9,541 bases of DNA, from the NCBI GenBank assembly GCA_016839845.1, contig JAEOTL010000296.1, positions 1-9,541 of the forward strand, read 5' to 3'. The stretch's first letter is position 1; each line of letters starts with the position of its first letter. Both the position numbers and the translations under genes were made by a program. The DNA is from Promethearchaeota archaeon. Lineage in GTDB: Archaea; Asgardarchaeota; Lokiarchaeia; Sigynarchaeales; SOKP01. The notes beneath the pieces are model-generated. The model saw nothing but the letters and a program-made list of their open reading frames with translations, had not been told where the DNA came from and did no database searches. Below are positions 6,951-9,541 of this stretch, in pieces.

Positions 6951-6958
6951 TTTTATAT
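6951..6958 (+). promoter_or_regulatory. TATA box of the ribbon-helix-helix gene (leaderless promoter)
   Basis: TTTTATAT is centred about 28 bases before the ATG at 6983, placing the transcript start at or next to that ATG. This decides against the in-frame GTG at 6962, which would lie between TATA box and transcript start. Confidence 0.6.
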
Positions 6959-6982
6959 CAAGTGGGTGTTATATTATTTCTT

Positions 6983-7438
6983 ATGCAAGTAGAAAACATA
7001 ATTGCAGTGAATGATGAAGTCTTAAATAAACTTCGAAAAGTTATAGAACAAGAGAATTTAAATAAACCTAAAGGAGAAAAACTCACAATCAGGATGTTCC
7101 CTGAGGAGATTGCGTTGTATCAATACTATGTACATCTTACGGAATATAAAAATGTCTCTGACCTGGTACGAAAAGCTGTACGCGAGAAGATTCGGAGCAT
7201 TGTTATCCCAAAAAATCCAATAGAACAAAGATTCTTAGGAACTTGGGGTATCCATCGAAAAATTGGGGAAGCAATTGAAGAGCAGATTAATGAGGTTGAA
7301 GACGAAATAGAAGATATTGTTGAAAACATAGATGTAAGCACTATTAATGAAGATCTCCTAATCGATTTCATCCAAAGACAACAAGTTGGTGGCGCAATTG
7401 CCATATCGTTACTTAAGAAGAAAAAACGGACGAAGTAA
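6983..7438 (+). CDS. Ribbon-helix-helix (CopG/Arc-like) DNA-binding protein with acidic C-terminal extension
   Basis: The product has 151 residues from the ATG at 6983. Residues 33-72 match the ribbon-helix-helix fold. A basic beta strand KLTIRMFP (33-40) is followed by helix A EEIALYQYYVHLTEY (41-55), then the N-V-S-D turn that starts helix B, SDLVRKAVREKIRSI (59-73). RHH proteins dimerise and place the strand in the DNA major groove; here R37 and K33 would be contact residues. The N-terminal 30 residues are helical. The C-terminal half (95-135) is strongly acidic and probably coiled or helical, ending in the basic tail KKKKRTK. Family members are transcription repressors or antitoxins. No toxin gene is adjacent, so a transcriptional regulator is likelier. 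It may act on the large intergenic regions flanking it, including the 14-bp inverted repeat upstream, but no operator can be proven. Confidence 0.72.
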   Translation: MQVENIIAVNDEVLNKLRKVIEQENLNKPKGEKLTIRMFPEEIALYQYYVHLTEYKNVSDLVRKAVREKIRSIVIPKNPIEQRFLGTWGIHRKIGEAIEEQINEVEDEIEDIVENIDVSTINEDLLIDFIQRQQVGGAIAISLLKKKKRTK

Positions 7439-7625
7439 ATAGGATGAGCCCCTGCCAATCACCCTGGATTTTTAAGATTTGAATGAGTAAATTACAACAA
7501 TATTACCCTCTCTTTATTTTCACTGCTTTGTGCTCTCTACTGACAAGTAGCTTCTTCTGATGGCAGAAGTTTATCTTAAATTTAAAAAAACGTCATCAAT
7601 GAATGCTAAATATTGTCAATTTGGG

Positions 7626-7680
7626 GGATAAAATGATAATAATTCTTTATGCTAGAGATATTTAAACCTCGATTTTATCC
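7626..7680. repeat. 9-bp inverted repeat with 37-base loop
   Basis: GGATAAAAT (7626-7634) and ATTTTATCC (7672-7680) are exact complements separated by 37 bases, the same loop length as the hairpin upstream of the preceding gene. Arm sequences are unrelated, and the AT-rich arms make chance occurrence possible. A TATA-like ATATTTAAA lies within the loop. Confidence 0.45.
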
Positions 7681-7767
7681 AAATCAATTTAAAGATAGAT
7701 CAATGAAAAAATAATAGTGTAATTTGGTGTTATTCATTTCAAAGTTTTTATTGAGAATCTAATTTTA

Positions 7768-7777
7768 ATATTTAAAT
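7768..7777 (+). promoter_or_regulatory. TATA box of the M28 peptidase gene
   Basis: ATATTTAAAT is centred about 34 bases before the ATG at 7807, predicting initiation near 7799 and a leader of only a few bases. No Shine-Dalgarno precedes the ATG (CCTAAG only). Confidence 0.5.
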
Positions 7778-7806
7778 TACAGAAAAAAATAAGTTCGAAA
7801 CCTAAG

Positions 7807-8967
7807 ATGATCAAGGAATCCCAAATTAAAAAAAATCTTAAAGAATTTTCATTTCCTCGGTTAACAGGGACGAAATTTGAATTGAAAGCTTTCAATAAAA
7901 TAAAACAAGAAGTTGAGAGTTTAGGTTTAGAATACGAAGTTCAGAATTTTACTTTTAGTACCTTTTATTCGAGATTGTATCCTAAAATAGCTTTTTCTTT
8001 AGGGTCCTTAATTTTCTTCTTGCTATATTTGTACAGATATATGGTTATCTCTTGGATATTTATATTCATATCAATGGGTGTTATAACTATTTCTTTTATT
8101 TTAACAAGAAAACCGGAAAAAATCCGCTTTATACCAAAATTAACTTCTCAAAATCTTCTCGTAAAGATTGAATCTAAATCTAAAGAAGCAAGCAATACTA
8201 ACAGAATCGTAATGTTCATTAGTCATTTGGATTCTAAGGCACAAAGGTTTAAGATTCAAATCCGGATAAAAATAATTAAAGTATGGATCTGGTCTGCTAT
8301 TATTTTAGGGTGTATTACTATCATCAAAATCATAGTTCTCCTTAGATTCGAAATTATCTTTTATATTATTGGCCTCAATCCTTTAATCCCAAATATAATC
8401 GCTTCTATTATGATAATTCTTAACACTACAGATAATAGTTCTGATGGTGCAGTTGACAATGCTTCAGGTATCGTGTGTAATCTAGAACTCCTTAACTACT
8501 ATACACTTCCCGAAAACAGATTAACAAATTACAACATGTGGTTTCTGTTTACAGGAGCAGAAGAATGCGGGACAATGGGTGCTCGAAACTTTTTAAATAA
8601 TTTAAAACGGTTAGATATCGATATATCGATCTTATTCAATTTTGAATCTATAACTGAAACCGTTTTTCTTTTTCCTGGCGGCAGAGAAAAAAAACATGCC
8701 TTGGATATCAATAATTTGCTATTGAATAATAAGAGAGGCCTTACAATAAGGCATCACCCTACAAACAGGATTCTTGGTACACACTCTGATGGGGGTTTTT
8801 TAGGAGATCACGGGTTTCAAGGTTACGGTATCGGTGGAGTGGAAGCCCACACATATATGCACACAAAACATGATACCGTAGACAAAGTCAACACAGATGT
8901 ATTAACGAAATTATGCTGGGTACTTACTGATAGTCTAAAAGAACACGATTCGAAATTTTTCAAATGA
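7807..8967 (+). CDS. M28-family metallopeptidase with two inserted transmembrane hairpins
   Basis: The protein has 386 residues. The M28 two-zinc site can be followed in order: SHLDS (H140, D142), SSDGAVDNASG (bridging D217), TGAEECG (general base E252 and ligand E253), FNFES (E280 where most M28 enzymes have Asp), and MHTKHDT (H352 of H-T-x-x-D-T). The activity is probably that of an aminopeptidase. Residues 1-55 resemble the N-terminal helix and strand of M28 domains. Two hydrophobic hairpins interrupt the domain: about 61-76 with 79-99, and 159-178 with 181-205. Both are even-numbered crossings, so all catalytic parts stay on one side. Basic residues at 101-107 and 146-158 suggest that side is the cytosol. 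No signal peptide is seen. The start is ATG with a TATA box upstream and no Shine-Dalgarno. It converges with the Rab-like GTPase gene, 17 bases apart. Confidence 0.83.
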   Translation: MIKESQIKKNLKEFSFPRLTGTKFELKAFNKIKQEVESLGLEYEVQNFTFSTFYSRLYPKIAFSLGSLIFFLLYLYRYMVISWIFIFISMGVITISFILTRKPEKIRFIPKLTSQNLLVKIESKSKEASNTNRIVMFISHLDSKAQRFKIQIRIKIIKVWIWSAIILGCITIIKIIVLLRFEIIFYIIGLNPLIPNIIASIMIILNTTDNSSDGAVDNASGIVCNLELLNYYTLPENRLTNYNMWFLFTGAEECGTMGARNFLNNLKRLDIDISILFNFESITETVFLFPGGREKKHALDINNLLLNNKRGLTIRHHPTNRILGTHSDGGFLGDHGFQGYGIGGVEAHTYMHTKHDTVDKVNTDVLTKLCWVLTDSLKEHDSKFFK

Positions 8968-8984
8968 ATAAAAAAGCATGTTTC

Positions 8985-9500
8985 CTATAGCTTAAGGATC
9001 TTATATGTAAGATCAAGGAAGGCCTTCTCAACATTTTCTCCTGTCTTTGCTGATGTTTCTATAAAAGAACAGCCTTCGTCTTTTGCATATTTCTCCACTT
9101 CGCTTCTGTCGATAGTCTGACCTATTTCAGGAATTAAATCTAATTTATTACCAATAATTACCTTCGGTATATCTCTTTTAATGATACCCCTCATTTCTGA
9201 TAACCAAGTTTTCATACTTCCAAAAGTATGTTCCCTTGAAAGATCAAAGACTAACAAGGCACCAAATGCACCCTCATAGAAACTGCGATGTAGAAATTTA
9301 AACCGTTCTTGACCGCCAATATCCCATATGTGGAGTTTAACAAACTCAGAGGGTTTAATCTCAAGCTTCTTGGTTAAAAAATCAACCCCAATTGTCAACT
9401 TATATCTCAAACTAAATTCATCATGAACAAACCTATTGAGTAAACTCGTTTTCCCTACGGCTCCCGGTCCAACAATGATTACTTTATAAGATGATTCCAT
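8985..9500 (-). CDS. Rab-like small GTPase of the Ras superfamily
   Basis: This is a compact 171-residue G domain. It has G1 GPGAVGKTS (11-19), a G2 Thr36 in TIGVDF (36-41, the Rab-type F1 segment) and G3 WDIGGQERF (59-67) with Gln64. G4 is NKLD (118-121) and G5 is ETSAKTGENVE (148-158). The effector-region and WD-x-x-GQERF blocks place it nearest Rab/Ras-like proteins rather than MglA or Rag. The G3 glycine pair (DIGGQ instead of DTAGQ) recalls Arf-type switch II. The protein ends right after the last helix (YKILKL), so there is no hypervariable tail and no C-terminal cysteine for prenylation. Membrane attachment, if any, must be through partners. Expected role: GTP-dependent molecular switch in the cytosol. 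The start is ATG with a TATA-like element about 23 bases before it and no Shine-Dalgarno. Confidence 0.93.
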   Translation of the reverse strand: MESSYKVIIVGPGAVGKTSLLNRFVHDEFSLRYKLTIGVDFLTKKLEIKPSEFVKLHIWDIGGQERFKFLHRSFYEGAFGALLVFDLSREHTFGSMKTWLSEMRGIIKRDIPKVIIGNKLDLIPEIGQTIDRSEVEKYAKDEGCSFIETSAKTGENVEKAFLDLTYKILKL

Positions 9501-9516
9501 TCTATCAGTGGGATTG

Positions 9517-9527
9517 TTATAATTAAA
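9517..9527 (-). promoter_or_regulatory. Putative TATA box of the Rab-like GTPase gene
   Basis: On the minus strand TTTAATTATAA is centred about 22-23 bases before the ATG at 9500. That is slightly close, but compatible with a leaderless or nearly leaderless transcript. The window ends 14 bases further on, so upstream elements are not visible. Confidence 0.4.
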
Positions 9528-9541
9528 TCTATAATGATCTA

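Larger units (their letters stand above)
6585..6982. other. 398-bp divergent intergenic region without a convincing gene
   Basis: This stretch separates the hotdog gene (-) from the ribbon-helix-helix gene (+) and holds both promoters plus a strong hairpin (6686-6750). GAGGAGGATTTATG at 6658-6671 looks like an excellent Shine-Dalgarno and start, but the frame stops after three codons (ATG TGT AGG TAA). Two open frames (6505-6762 on +, 6629-6907 on -) cross it; neither resembles a known family and both run through the hairpin, so I do not call them genes. Confidence 0.6.
7439..7806. other. 368-bp gene-free stretch before the M28 peptidase gene
   Basis: No convincing frame is present on either strand. 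It holds a short T5 run at 7469-7473, a small perfect hairpin CTTCTG-ATGG-CAGAAG (7554-7569), and a 9-bp inverted repeat GGATAAAAT/ATTTTATCC (7626-7634 and 7672-7680). Two TATA-like elements are also present, ATATTTAAA at about 7657-7665 and the M28 promoter at 7768. Whether any part is transcribed as RNA cannot be told. Confidence 0.55.

Noticed and set aside
6962..6982. GTG at 6962 as start of the ribbon-helix-helix gene
   Set aside because: It lies four bases after the TATA box, between the box and the expected transcript start. The ATG at 6983 has the right distance for a leaderless mRNA.
7126..7458. Open frame of 110 codons antisense to the ribbon-helix-helix gene
   Set aside because: It is a shadow of the coding frame on the other strand: low-complexity Ser/Ile-rich translation without any recognisable family pattern.
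7439..7600. Box C/D guide RNA in the gap after the ribbon-helix-helix gene
   Set aside because: CTGA and TGATG-like strings occur (around 7538-7562), but not in the C - guide - D order with a flanking terminal stem.

Overview
The window looks like chromosome from an AT-rich archaeon, most probably an Asgard archaeon. Three kinds of evidence support this. First, a Rab-like small GTPase, an MglA-type small GTPase and a protein with a longin-like N-terminus sit together among ordinary archaeal metabolic genes. Second, most genes have a TATA-like box about 23-33 bases before the start codon and little or no Shine-Dalgarno sequence, which suggests leaderless or near-leaderless archaeal transcripts. 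Third, one gene is a tungsten-type aldehyde ferredoxin oxidoreductase (AOR). The lineage is an inference from gene content; no rRNA, tRNA or other phylogenetic marker lies in the window.

Layout. Bases 2-1561 (+) hold the C-terminal ~519 residues of an AOR, cut by the left edge, ending in a T-rich terminator. A 123-residue SnoaL/NTF2-like protein follows (1629-2000, +). It converges with an MglA-like GTPase (2010-2609, -). A 156-bp divergent promoter region separates that gene from a YtcJ-type amidohydrolase (2766-4370, +), which converges with a 365-residue longin-like, possibly DENN-like, protein (4392-5489, -). Next come a tandem hotdog-fold protein (5715-6584, -), a 398-bp divergent intergenic region with a perfect 14-bp hairpin, and a ribbon-helix-helix protein (6983-7438, +). 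A 368-bp gene-free stretch leads to an M28 peptidase with two inserted membrane hairpins (7807-8967, +), which converges with a Rab-like GTPase (8985-9500, -).

How the genes may work together. Nothing resembles a co-transcribed pathway: almost every gene seems to have its own promoter, and strands alternate. Two themes emerge. One is catabolic or redox metabolism: AOR, SnoaL-like protein, amidohydrolase and hotdog protein. The other is eukaryote-like signalling or membrane biology: two GTPases of different families and the longin-like protein. In eukaryotes longin and longin-DENN proteins are regulators or platforms for small GTPases, so the 365-residue protein is the best candidate here for something undescribed. 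That link rests on motif resemblance and needs a structure-based search. No CRISPR array, insertion sequence, tRNA, rRNA or replication origin was recognised.
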